Assembly (NCBI GenBank): GCA_027001815.1
Contig: JALTLT010000137.1
Location: forward strand, 1 to 6,280
Source: Gammaproteobacteria bacterium
Lineage (GTDB): Bacteria > Pseudomonadota > Gammaproteobacteria > JALTLT01
DNA length: 6,280 nucleotides
Direction of reading: 5' to 3'
In this document: in pieces, positions 1 to 5,342 of the stretch
How the letters are laid out: each line of letters opens with the position of its first letter
Numbering within the stretch: position 1 is the first letter of the stretch
Made by a program: the position numbers and the translations under genes
Notes under the pieces: generated by a model
What the model was told of the DNA's origin: nothing
Databases searched by the model: none
Seen by the model: the letters and a program-made list of their open reading frames with translations, nothing else

Positions 1-131
1 CCGTTGATCGTGAATCTTTTCATACCATCAACGCGACATAGTGCGGCTCCCCCGACCCACGTTTTTCACTTATCCCCTGCCATCCATGTGGTTGAATAGC
101 GCCTGGATCGGGATGAAACGCGCGCCGGTCC

Positions 132-189
132 CGAGCGGTTCACCGCTCGATCACTCGCACGATACAAGGGACACGAAAGGAGAAAAACC
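132..189 (+). promoter_or_regulatory. 5' leader hairpin and ribosome-binding site of the PLAT-like gene
   Basis: A 7-bp perfect stem (132-138 with 143-149) closes a TTCA tetraloop about 40 nt before the start codon. A strong Shine-Dalgarno stretch, AAAGGAGA at about 176-183, sits at good distance from the ATG at 190 and fixes that start. The stretch before it (1-131) shows no gene. It holds a 7-bp inverted repeat (2-8 with 27-33), which may belong to a preceding terminator, and I could not find a convincing -35/-10 pair. Confidence 0.45.
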
Positions 190-609
190 ATGGCAATCAG
201 GAACATCGCAGTCCGGGTGGAGACCGCCGACGCCCCAGGTGCCGGTACTGATGGAAGAGTCTACGTCGGCCTCGGTGGCCGGGAGTTCTATATCGATATG
301 CCCGGCAATGATCTGGAACCTGGCATGCGCCAGACCTTTGTGCTGGGTGACGGCGCGACCATCAAGGACGCCGACAAAAACGACCCCCGGCGTCCCGCCA
401 TCGACATGGACGACATTCGCGCCTTTCCGGCTTACATCCGTTTCGAACCGCGGGGTGATAATGCCAACTGGAAGGTGAAGGATATCGAAGTGGATGTCGT
501 ACCCGATGGAGGCCGGCCGATGCGCCTGACCAATCCTTGGCTGTCCGGCAGCGGAGGCCTCTGGATCGGCCAGCGCTGCGGCGAGTTCCTCTTCCTGCGG
601 GCTGGCTGA
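190..609 (+). CDS. Small PLAT/LH2-like beta-sandwich protein
   Basis: This encodes 139 residues with no signal peptide and no membrane segment, so it is probably cytosolic. The pattern fits a PLAT/LH2 domain across nearly the whole protein. An opening strand (about residues 5-12) is followed by AGTDGRVYVGLGG (18-30), then a phenylalanine-bearing strand and DLEPGMRQTFVLG (41-53). A closing part at about 80-103 has the pattern AYIRFEPRGDNANWKVKDIEV, with the tryptophan (W94) typical of the family. PLAT domains usually bind lipids or partner proteins and often contact calcium; the acidic run around residues 59-75 could do so, but that is inference. The last 30 residues are glycine-rich and I do not recognise them. 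The gene stands alone between its leader and a terminator, convergent with amt. No enzymatic function can be assigned. Confidence 0.75.
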   Translation: MAIRNIAVRVETADAPGAGTDGRVYVGLGGREFYIDMPGNDLEPGMRQTFVLGDGATIKDADKNDPRRPAIDMDDIRAFPAYIRFEPRGDNANWKVKDIEVDVVPDGGRPMRLTNPWLSGSGGLWIGQRCGEFLFLRAG

Positions 610-638
610 GGCTCCGGCCATGAGGCCTGCCAAAGGAC

Positions 639-664
639 AAACGGGCGCCCGAGGGCGCCCGTTT
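639..664. terminator. Bidirectional intrinsic terminator between the PLAT-like gene and amt
   Basis: Positions 639-650 and 653-664 are perfect reverse complements (12 bp, GC-rich core, AAA/TTT ends), effectively closing a CGAG tetraloop. It lies 29 bp after the stop of the + strand gene and 23 bp after the stop of the minus-strand amt gene, exactly between two converging units. The T tracts are short (about 3) on both sides, so termination efficiency is uncertain, but position and symmetry favour a shared terminator. Confidence 0.8.
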
Positions 665-687
665 GATCTCCCGGATCGGATCCGGGA

Positions 688-1968
688 TCAGCGGCCGGAG
701 CCCTTGGCGCCGACGAACTCGGGATAGGCCTCGAGCCCGCACTCGCCGAGATCCACGCCTTCGAACTCCTCCTCCTCGGAGACGCGGATGCCGACCAGCG
801 CCTTGAGGATTCCCCAGACGATCAGGCTGGCGACGAAGGTCCAGATGAAGATGGAGCCCATGCCCAGCAACTGGGCGCCAAGGGAGGCGTCGCTGTTGGT
901 GATCGGGACCGCCAGCAGACCCCAGATCCCCACCACACCGTGAACGGAGATGGCGCCGACGGGATCATCGATCTTCAGGCGGTCCAGAGTGATGATGGAG
1001 AAGACCACCAGCACACCGCCGACGGCACCGATCAGGGTGGCGATGCCGGCAGTGGGGGTCAGGGGCTCGGCGGTGATGGCCACCAGCCCGGCCAGCGCAC
1101 CGTTGAGCGCCATGGTCAGATCCGCCTTGCCCCACAGGAGGCGGGCGGTGATGAGCGCCGCCACCACGCCGCCCGCGGCGGCCATGTTGGTGTTGACAAA
1201 GACGTTGGCCACGGCGTTGGCCTCACCCACGTTGGAGAGGATCAGTTCGGAACCGCCGTTGAAGCCGAACCACCCCAGCCAGAGGATGAAAGTGCCGAGG
1301 GTGGCCAGCGGCAGGTTGGCGCCGGGGATCGGGTTGATGGAGCCGTCGGGGCCGTACTTGCCCTTGCGGGGGCCGAGCAGCAGGACACCGGCCAGCGCAG
1401 CGGCGGCGCCACACAGGTGCACCACGCCGGAACCGGCGAAATCGGCGAAGCCGGCCTGGTCGAGGAAACCACCACCCCACTTCCAGAAGCCCTGGACCGG
1501 GTAGATGAAGGCGGTCATCACCACCGAGAAGCCGAGGAACGACCAGAGCTTCATGCGCTCCGCCACGGCGCCGGAGACGATGGACATGGCGGTGGCCACG
1601 AACACCATCTGGAAGAAGAAGTCGGCCATGTTGGAGTAGTAGCTGCCGTCATACCAGCCTTCCATGTCCTGCTTGAGCACCTCTTCGGCGGCGTTGTCGG
1701 CACCCAGGAAGAAGCTGAGTGAGGGGATGTAGGGGCTGGAAGAGTCGCCGTACATGATATTGTAGCCCACCACCATGTACATGATGCAGGCGATGGCGAA
1801 CAGGACGATGTTCTTGGTCAGGATCTCCGCGGTGTTCTTGGAGCGGACCAGACCCGCCTCGAGCATGGCGAAACCGGCGGCCATCCACATGACCAGCGCA
1901 CCGGTGATGAGAAAGTAGAAGGTATCCAGCGCGTAGCTGAGATCTTTGATACCGTTGAGTGCTTCCAC
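688..1968 (-). CDS. amtB: Ammonium channel/transporter Amt
   Basis: This encodes a 426-residue inner-membrane channel of the Amt/Mep/Rh family that takes up ammonium when it is scarce; GlnK plugs it when nitrogen is plentiful. The start is GTG at 1968: GGAGGA (1976-1981) lies 7 nt upstream, and family similarity begins here. The two pore histidines are H184 (in GSGVVHLCG) and H343 (in AISVHGVVG). The conserved aspartate D176 lies 8 residues before H184, as in E. coli AmtB. The gate-forming FF region (117-119) and GWFGFN (232-237) are present. Hydrophobic runs fit 11 membrane segments. Unlike E. coli AmtB, there is no obvious cleavable signal peptide: only about 15 residues precede the first segment. 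The cytosolic tail (about 394-426) keeps the family's GxRV-x-EEE-x-EG pattern, the surface that contacts GlnK. It follows glnK by 43 nt in the same transcript. Confidence 0.97.
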   Translation of the reverse strand: MEALNGIKDLSYALDTFYFLITGALVMWMAAGFAMLEAGLVRSKNTAEILTKNIVLFAIACIMYMVVGYNIMYGDSSSPYIPSLSFFLGADNAAEEVLKQDMEGWYDGSYYSNMADFFFQMVFVATAMSIVSGAVAERMKLWSFLGFSVVMTAFIYPVQGFWKWGGGFLDQAGFADFAGSGVVHLCGAAAALAGVLLLGPRKGKYGPDGSINPIPGANLPLATLGTFILWLGWFGFNGGSELILSNVGEANAVANVFVNTNMAAAGGVVAALITARLLWGKADLTMALNGALAGLVAITAEPLTPTAGIATLIGAVGGVLVVFSIITLDRLKIDDPVGAISVHGVVGIWGLLAVPITNSDASLGAQLLGMGSIFIWTFVASLIVWGILKALVGIRVSEEEEFEGVDLGECGLEAYPEFVGAKGSGR

Positions 1969-1975
1969 GATTGAT

Positions 1976-1981
1976 TCCTCC
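1976..1981 (-). promoter_or_regulatory. Shine-Dalgarno that sets the amt GTG start
   Basis: On the minus strand GGAGGA lies 7 nt before GTG at 1968. An in-frame ATG exists farther upstream at 2091, but it lies inside glnK and would add 41 unrelated, serine/proline-rich residues. The GTG is therefore the better start. Confidence 0.85.
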
Positions 1982-2011
1982 GAGCGATTCGGTGTGTTGG
2001 ATTCGGCGGGT

Positions 2012-2350
2012 TCAGAGGGCTTCCGGACCGGTCTCGCCGGTACGGATGCGCACTGCCTGCTCCAGGTTGAAGACGAAGATCTTGCCGTCACCGATCTTGC
2101 CGGTGTTGGCGGCCTTGCTGATCGCCTCGATCACCTGGTCGGTGAGATCGGCTCGCACCGCCACCTCGATCTTCACCTTGGGCAGGAAATCGACCACGTA
2201 CTCCGCCCCGCGGTAGAGCTCGGTGTGGCCCTTCTGGCGACCGAAGCCCTTCACCTCGGTCACGGTGATACCCTGAACGCCGATCTCCGAGAGCGCCTCC
2301 CGGACGTCGTCCAGCTTGAACGGCTTGATGATTGCGCTGACAAGTTTCAT
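2012..2350 (-). CDS. glnK: Nitrogen regulatory protein PII, GlnK type
   Basis: This encodes 112 residues, the normal length for PII. PII trimers sense 2-oxoglutarate, ATP/ADP and (through uridylylation) glutamine, and act on AmtB, NtrB and adenylyltransferase. The T-loop motif GRQKGHTELYRGAEY (37-51) is intact, ending in Y51, the site uridylylated by GlnD. The TGKIGDGKIFV B-loop (83-93) and RIRTGE C-loop (101-106) that bind nucleotide are present, as are Q39 and K58, used for 2-oxoglutarate. The start ATG at 2350 is preceded by GGAGGA at 2360-2365. By sequence alone GlnB and GlnK are hard to separate: residue 54 is Asp as in E. coli GlnB, but the N terminus MKLV and the linkage to amt point to GlnK. 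It is first in the operon, behind a sigma-54 promoter. Confidence 0.96.
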   Translation of the reverse strand: MKLVSAIIKPFKLDDVREALSEIGVQGITVTEVKGFGRQKGHTELYRGAEYVVDFLPKVKIEVAVRADLTDQVIEAISKAANTGKIGDGKIFVFNLEQAVRIRTGETGPEAL

Positions 2351-2565
2351 GTTTTGGATTCCTCCGTGCTGCTTTGTTCCGGACCCCACACCCTGGCGGA
2401 TTCCAGGAATCTGTTTCGGGGCACACCCCGCGCGTCCCCCGATCACGGGGTGGCTGTCTGTCACCCCTTCGGTCCCCACTGGATCGCCACCCCCGTCGGT
2501 CGACTCCCCCTCTTTGCGTGCTATCCTTGTTGTGGCGGGGTCCCGCCGAGGCGGGAGAAGCGTGC
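2351..2565 (-). promoter_or_regulatory. Long structured 5' leader of glnK-amt
   Basis: If transcription starts about 12 nt after the -12 element, the glnK leader is about 215 nt. It holds several small stems: 2541-2547 with 2550-2556 (7 bp), 2437-2441 with 2446-2450 and 2417-2421 with 2426-2430 (5 bp each, tetraloops), and 2447-2452 with 2462-2467 (6 bp). The last shares bases with the 2437-2450 stem, so the two cannot form together. It matches no riboswitch that I recognise. The ribosome-binding site itself (2360-2365) is not obviously paired. Confidence 0.4.
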
Positions 2566-2575
2566 CCGATTGTTA

Positions 2576-2591
2576 AGCACGACCCGTGCCA
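2576..2591 (-). promoter_or_regulatory. Sigma-54 (RpoN) promoter of glnK-amt
   Basis: Read on the minus strand, 2591-2585 is TGGCACG, the exact -24 consensus. A 4-nt spacer (2584-2581) leads to GTGCT (2580-2576), 4 of 5 against the -12 consensus TTGCW, with the invariant GC in register. That is 11 of 12 informative bases. The predicted start of transcription is near 2565. RpoN promoters are the established mode of control for glnK-amtB in many proteobacteria, which agrees with the genes downstream. Confidence 0.88.
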
Positions 2592-2641
2592 CTCGAATTT
2601 CTTTTTGTTTATCAGTAAGATATGGAGTCGCCCGCCCCATG

Positions 2642-2658
2642 CGCACCTTGGTCGCGCA
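2642..2658 (-). promoter_or_regulatory. Possible second NtrC site (weak)
   Basis: CGCACC-N5-CGCGCA matches the NtrC dyad TGCACC-N5-GGTGCA at 9 of 12 positions. Its centre (2650) is about 85 bp upstream of the predicted glnK start and 43 bp (about four helical turns) from the centre of the better site at 2685-2701, so both would face the same side of the helix. The match is weak on its own; spacing is the main argument. Confidence 0.4.
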
Positions 2659-2684
2659 CAATTGGAGGGCGCGCACCACCGAAA

Positions 2685-2701
2685 TGCACCACGAAGGTGC
2701 G
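2685..2701 (-). promoter_or_regulatory. NtrC enhancer site for glnK-amt
   Basis: TGCACC-ACGAA-GGTGCG matches the NtrC (GlnG) dyad TGCACC-N5-GGTGCA at 11 of 12 positions. Its centre is about 128 bp upstream of the predicted RpoN start, within the usual enhancer range. It lies just before the Shine-Dalgarno (about 2705-2710) of the divergent ubiK gene, so bound NtrC would sit over the ubiK 5' region. Confidence 0.75.
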
Positions 2702-2714
2702 GCCGGAGAGCCCC

Positions 2715-2981
2715 ATGAATACCCGATTTCTGGACGAACTGAGTCGCCGCCTCTCCGAGGGACTTCCACCGGGACTGGCCGGCAGCGAGAGCGAACTGCG
2801 CCGCCACCTTAGAGCGATGCTCGAGGGCATGGTGAACCGGCTGGAGCTGGTGCCACGGGAGGAGTTCGAGGTACAGAAGGCGGTGCTGGCCCGTACCCGC
2901 CAGAAGCTCAGGGCGCTGGAGGAGCGGCTCGCCGCCCTGGAGGCGAAAGGGGAGGAGGAGAGCTCCGCGCCCGCCGACTGA
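2715..2981 (+). CDS. ubiK: Ubiquinone biosynthesis accessory factor UbiK (YqiC/BMFP family)
   Basis: This encodes 88 residues. UbiK is a small trimeric coiled-coil protein that works with UbiJ and the Ubi enzymes in aerobic ubiquinone synthesis; family members also bind membranes, hence the BMFP name. The hallmark is VPREEFEVQKAVLARTRQKL (46-65), nearly identical in pattern to E. coli YqiC (VSREEFDVQ...LLRTREKL). It is followed by a leucine-heptad coil to about residue 78 and a loose acidic tail. The N-terminal segment (about 5-45) is the amphipathic helical part. The start at 2715 has GGAGAG 4 nt before it and matches the family's N terminus. An ATG at 2622 in the same frame would add 31 unlike residues. 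It is divergent from glnK and precedes comM by about 150 bp. Confidence 0.93.
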   Translation: MNTRFLDELSRRLSEGLPPGLAGSESELRRHLRAMLEGMVNRLELVPREEFEVQKAVLARTRQKLRALEERLAALEAKGEEESSAPAD

Positions 2982-3049
2982 GCCGGAAACGATCGGGGAC
3001 ACCCACGAATCCGGGGAACGGGACACCGGCCACGGGGAGCGGCGGGGGA

Positions 3050-3079
3050 TTCACCCCGGCCGCCCTCTCCTGCTATAGT
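3050..3079 (+). promoter_or_regulatory. Probable sigma-70 promoter of comM
   Basis: TTCACC (3050-3055) as -35, an 18-bp spacer, and TATAGT (3074-3079) as -10, preceded by TGC to give an extended -10 (TGCTATAGT). The -10 matches 5 of 6 consensus bases and is a rare AT-rich spot in this GC-rich gap. It would give a leader of about 45 nt for comM and suggests that comM is not solely dependent on ubiK transcription. Confidence 0.55.
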
Positions 3080-3112
3080 CTCGGCACAGCCCGCAGCCGG
3101 GCCACATCCAAC

Positions 3113-3128
3113 GTGGAAGGGAATCCAC
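3113..3128 (+). promoter_or_regulatory. Hairpin presenting the comM Shine-Dalgarno in its loop
   Basis: GTGGA (3113-3117) pairs with TCCAC (3124-3128), leaving AGGGAA in the loop directly before the ATG at 3130. AGGGA is the only purine-rich ribosome-binding candidate. A GGA-type core in a hairpin loop over a ribosome-binding site is also the layout of CsrA/RsmA targets, but the stem is only 5 bp and may be chance. Confidence 0.35.
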
Positions 3129-3129
3129 C

Positions 3130-4638
3130 ATGTCGCTCGCCATCGTCCACAGCCGCGCCCAGAGCGGCATCAACGCCCCGGAGGTGACCGTCGAGGTCCA
3201 CCTCGCCAACGGTCTCCCCGCCCTCTCCATCGTCGGCCTGCCGGAGACCGCCGTGCGGGAGGCGAAGGACCGGGTCCGCGGGGCGCTGCTCACCGCCCGC
3301 TTCGAGTGGCCCCAGCGGCGCATCACCATCAACCTCGCCCCCGCCGATCTCCCCAAGGAGGGGGGGCGCTTCGACCTGCCCATCGCCCTCGGCATCCTGG
3401 CCGCCTCCCGCCAGATCCCTCGCGAGCCCCTCGCCCGCATGGAGTTCCTGGGCGAACTGGCGCTCGGCGGCGACCTGCGGCCGGTACGGGGCGCGCTGCC
3501 CGCCGCCCTGAAGGCGCGCGACGAGGGACGCACCCTCGTGGTGCCCACCGGCAACGGCGCCGAGGCGGCCCTGGTGGAGGGGGTGGAGGTCCTGGAGGCG
3601 GACCACCTGCTGATGGTCTGCGCCCACCTGACGGGGGAGCGCCGCCTCCCCCACGCCGAGGTGGCCAGCCCCCTCGCACCCCCTTCCCATCCGGACCTGG
3701 CCGACGTGGTGGGACAGACCCATGCACGCCGCGCCCTGGAGGTGGCCGCCGCCGGCGGTCACAACCTGCTGATGATCGGCCCGCCCGGCACCGGCAAGAC
3801 CATGCTCGCCAGCCGGCTGCCGGGGATCCTGCCGCCCATGACCGACGACGAGGCCCTGGAGGCGGCGGCGGTCGCCTCCATCGGCGCGGAGGGGTTCCAC
3901 CCCCGGCGGTGGCGGGTCCGGCCCTTTCGCGCCCCCCACCACACCGCCTCCGCGGTCGCCCTGGTGGGGGGCGGCTCCAGCCCCCGCCCCGGCGAGATCT
4001 CCCTGGCCCACCGGGGGGTGCTGTTTCTCGACGAGCTTCCGGAGTACGACCGCAAGGTGCTGGAGGTGCTGCGCGAACCCCTGGAGTCGGGCACCATCAC
4101 CATCTCGCGGGCCGCCCGCCAGGCGGAGTTCCCCGCCCGCTTCCAGCTCGTCGCCGCCATGAACCCCTGTCCCTGCGGCTACCAGGGGGATCCACGGGGC
4201 GCTTGCCGCTGTACGCCGGAGCGCATCCGGCGCTACCGGGAGAAGGTCTCGGGTCCGCTCCTGGACCGGTTCGACCTCCATCTCGAGGTCCCCCGCCTCC
4301 CCCCGGGCACCCTCACCGGCGCGCGCAGCGGCGAGACATCCGCGGCGGTTCGCGAACGGGTCGCCACGGCCCGCGAGCGGCAGCTACGGCGAGCCGCTAC
4401 CCCCAACGCCCTGCTCGATGCCGAGGGGGTGCGCCGCCACTGCCGCCTCTCCAGCGCCGATGCGGACCTGCTGGAGCAGGCGATCCATCGCCTCGGCCTG
4501 TCGGCCCGCGCCCACCAGCGGATCCTCAAGGTGGCCCGCACGGTGGCCGACCTGGCGGGTGCCGAGAGGATCGCCACGCCCCACCTGAGCGAGGCCCTCA
4601 GCTACCGCTGCCTCGATCGCAATCGGGACGTGGCGTGA
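3130..4638 (+). CDS. comM: ComM/YifB family AAA+ ATPase (Mg-chelatase-like helicase)
   Basis: This encodes 502 residues, the normal length of the family (E. coli YifB is about 506). ComM is a hexameric AAA+ DNA helicase that speeds branch migration when transforming DNA integrates. It is also kept by species not known to be transformable. Domains in order: an N-terminal ChlI-type domain of Lon-protease fold (about 1-165; GLPETAVREAKDRVR at 36-50, INLAPADLPKEGGRFDLP at 67-84); the AAA+ core with Walker A GPPGTGKT (217-224), FRAPHHTAS (266-274), Walker B GVLFLDE (296-302) and sensor 1 near N345; a four-cysteine cluster C347, C349, C359, C361 that may bind metal; an arginine-finger candidate in LDRFDLH (378-384); and a C-terminal Mg-chelatase lid (about 400-495) with SARAHQRILKVARTVADL. 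All key residues are intact. A terminator hairpin begins 11 bp after the stop. Confidence 0.96.
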   Translation: MSLAIVHSRAQSGINAPEVTVEVHLANGLPALSIVGLPETAVREAKDRVRGALLTARFEWPQRRITINLAPADLPKEGGRFDLPIALGILAASRQIPREPLARMEFLGELALGGDLRPVRGALPAALKARDEGRTLVVPTGNGAEAALVEGVEVLEADHLLMVCAHLTGERRLPHAEVASPLAPPSHPDLADVVGQTHARRALEVAAAGGHNLLMIGPPGTGKTMLASRLPGILPPMTDDEALEAAAVASIGAEGFHPRRWRVRPFRAPHHTASAVALVGGGSSPRPGEISLAHRGVLFLDELPEYDRKVLEVLREPLESGTITISRAARQAEFPARFQLVAAMNPCPCGYQGDPRGACRCTPERIRRYREKVSGPLLDRFDLHLEVPRLPPGTLTGARSGETSAAVRERVATARERQLRRAATPNALLDAEGVRRHCRLSSADADLLEQAIHRLGLSARAHQRILKVARTVADLAGAERIATPHLSEALSYRCLDRNRDVA

Positions 4639-4648
4639 GCCCGCCCCG

Positions 4649-4668
4649 AAGGCCAGGACGGCCTTTTT
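4649..4668 (+). terminator. Intrinsic terminator of comM
   Basis: AAGGCC (4649-4654) and GGCCTT (4660-4665) pair around an AGGAC loop, and the 3' arm runs into five T residues before CAAC. It starts 11 bp after the comM stop. Much of it belongs to the first copy of the 32-bp direct repeat, so the terminator comes with the repeat element. Confidence 0.75.
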
Positions 4669-4682
4669 CAACATTCTGCTAA
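4651..4682 (+). repeat. 32-bp direct repeat, copy 1
   Basis: This is identical to 5016-5047 except for one base (T at 4675, C at 5040). It contains the GGCC-AGGAC-GGCC hairpin, a T run, TTCAACA and CTGCTAA. The repeat period is 365 bp. The two copies bracket the nested palindromes and may mark the ends of one element or a duplication. Confidence 0.9.
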
Positions 4683-4718
4683 CAGGCTGTTGAAAAACAC
4701 CGTTTTTCGGCAGCCTGT
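4682..4718. repeat. 17-bp stem-loop inside the palindromic element
   Basis: 4682-4698 pairs with 4702-4718 around a 3-nt loop. Fifteen pairs are Watson-Crick and two are G-T. The 5' arm carries TGTTGAAAAA, which can instead pair with TTTTTCAACA (4664-4673) of repeat copy 1, so two alternative folds exist. Confidence 0.85.
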
Positions 4719-4721
4719 CCC

Positions 4722-4741
4722 GCGGTGCATGGATGCACCGC
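4722..4741. repeat. 8-bp stem with CATGGATG around the loop
   Basis: GCGGTGCA (4722-4729) pairs perfectly with TGCACCGC (4734-4741), and the loop is TGGA. The top of the stem and loop reads CATGGATG on the + strand. Confidence 0.85.
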
Positions 4742-4971
4742 CGTGTTCAATGAGGCCGGCAGCCTGGCGGACTTCCAGCTGAAGGTTACTCCGCCCCGAG
4801 AGGGGGAAGGCCCTCCCGGGGGCGTTGGCGGCAAGGATGCCGCCGACGAGCCCCCAAGGATGGGTTCACGGCGTCCCCCGGGAGGGCCTTCCCCCTCTCG
4901 GGGCCCCGCGGAAAGCACCAAAACCTGACCACCTGTCAAAGTCCGACAGGCTGCCGGCCTCATTGAAAACG
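4742..4971. repeat. Large nested palindrome with a two-headed tip
   Basis: The outer arms 4742-4774 and 4939-4971 are reverse complements with two mismatches in 33 bp, including a perfect 21-bp block (4746-4766 with 4947-4967). Inside, 4793-4822 and 4875-4904 form a perfect 30-bp inverted repeat. At its tip sit two more hairpins: 4823-4833 with 4838-4848 (11 bp, one G-T) and 4849-4853 with 4862-4866 (5 bp, one G-T). The predicted RNA or cruciform is a long rod ending in a fork. The only reading frame through it (about 4725-4928) is a by-product of the repeats. No transposase is present. Confidence 0.9.
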
Positions 4972-4975
4972 TGAG

Positions 4976-5002
4976 GAAGCCGGAAATCGCATTTCCGGCT
5001 TC
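4976..5002. repeat. 12-bp perfect stem-loop
   Basis: 4976-4987 pairs perfectly with 4991-5002 around CGC. It lies between the large palindrome and repeat copy 2 and has no T run of its own, so it looks like part of the element and not a separate terminator. Confidence 0.85.
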
Positions 5003-5007
5003 AGGCG

Positions 5008-5036
5008 TTGAAAAAGGCCAGGACGGCCTTTTTCAA
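5008..5036. terminator. Terminator-like 12-bp hairpin overlapping repeat copy 2
   Basis: TTGAAAAAGGCC (5008-5019) pairs perfectly with GGCCTTTTTCAA (5025-5036) around AGGAC. A and T runs at the stem base let it act in either direction. It lies 70 bp before the start of the next gene, so it would shield that gene from read-through. Confidence 0.6.
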
Positions 5037-5047
5037 CATCCTGCTAA
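5016..5047 (+). repeat. 32-bp direct repeat, copy 2
   Basis: This differs from 4651-4682 at one base only. A third, short match of 13 bases (TTCAACATCCTGC) occurs at 5872-5884, after the next two genes. Confidence 0.9.
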
Positions 5048-5105
5048 AGAGCCTGCCGCCGCTGCCGATCCACTGCTCAGGTCCCTTTTCGGCGGGAGAG
5101 ACTCC

Positions 5106-5327
5106 ATGAGCACCATCGACGCCATGAACCGTGGCATCCAGGGCATCCAGCGCGGTATGGAGGGCGCCGCACGCAACGCCGGGCGGATCGCCCGGTCGGG
5201 TGAGAACGGTCCGCCGGTGAAGGAGATGGTGGCACTGAAGGAGAACCAGCACCTGGTGGAGAGTTCCGCGAAGGTGGTGCGTGCCGCCGACGAGATGATC
5301 GGCACCCTGCTGGATATCGAGGCCTGA
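5106..5327 (+). CDS. Small flagellar rod/hook-like protein
   Basis: This encodes 73 residues. The N-terminal half (GIQGIQRGMEGAARNAGRIAR, 10-30) recalls the N-terminal helix of FlgB/FlgC/FlgG proteins (a G-x-x-x-A...A-x-x-IA pattern). The C-terminal half (VKEMVALKENQHLVESSAKV...ADEMIGTLLDIEA, 38-73) recalls the C-terminal rod/hook helix, where E-M/L-V...N/S-x-KV-x-x-x-A-D-E-M-x-G-x-L-L-D-I is usual. So it looks like the two self-associating ends of an axial flagellar protein without the middle. The start at 5106 has GGGAGAG (about 5095-5101) before it; a longer in-frame reading from 4971 runs through the repeat and is rejected. There is no signal peptide. Its stop is 15 bp before the next gene, so the two are probably co-transcribed. 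Function is unknown; a flagellar role is only inferred. Confidence 0.8.
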   Translation: MSTIDAMNRGIQGIQRGMEGAARNAGRIARSGENGPPVKEMVALKENQHLVESSAKVVRAADEMIGTLLDIEA

Positions 5328-5342
5328 CGTTCTCATTGACCC

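Noticed and set aside
151..633. 160-codon minus-strand frame opposite the PLAT-like gene
   Set aside because: The + strand gene has a strong Shine-Dalgarno and domain pattern. The minus frame has neither and crosses nearly to the terminator.
940..1722. Frame of 260 codons antisense to amt
   Set aside because: Its sequence is Gly/His/Glu-rich low complexity with no recognisable domain; amt on the other strand is unambiguous.
1969..2091. N-terminal extension of Amt to an upstream ATG at 2091
   Set aside because: It would overlap glnK and add 41 unrelated residues. The GTG at 1968 has an ideal Shine-Dalgarno.
2570..2598. Possible sigma-70 promoter for ubiK (TTGTTA, 17 bp, TCGAAT)
   Set aside because: Each box matches only 4 of 6 bases and it overlaps the RpoN promoter. 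The AT-rich stretch 2595-2625 probably holds the true promoter, but I could not place it.
2622..2714. Upstream ATG start for ubiK
   Set aside because: The added 31 residues do not match the family, the NtrC-like site lies inside them, and 2715 has its own Shine-Dalgarno.
2088..3026. Minus-strand frame of 312 codons across glnK, its promoter and ubiK
   Set aside because: It overlaps two well-supported genes in the wrong frame and is Arg/Gly-rich without domain similarity.
3073..4281. Long minus-strand reading frame (402 codons) opposite comM
   Set aside because: It is antisense to a gene with every expected ComM motif, is rich in Gly/Ala/Arg low-complexity sequence and resembles no family. 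It follows from the high GC content of comM.
3306..4682. Long + strand frame (458 codons) overlapping comM in another phase
   Set aside because: Its composition is almost entirely Pro/Arg/Gly/Ala, typical of a shifted frame in GC-rich DNA, and it ends inside the repeat element.
4725..4928. 67-codon frame inside the palindromic element
   Set aside because: Its codons are the arms of the inverted repeats, with no credible ribosome-binding site or family resemblance.
4649..5047. CRISPR array or insertion sequence as the explanation of the repeat region
   Set aside because: There are only two direct-repeat copies 365 bp apart with no regular spacers, and no transposase gene or remnant is visible.
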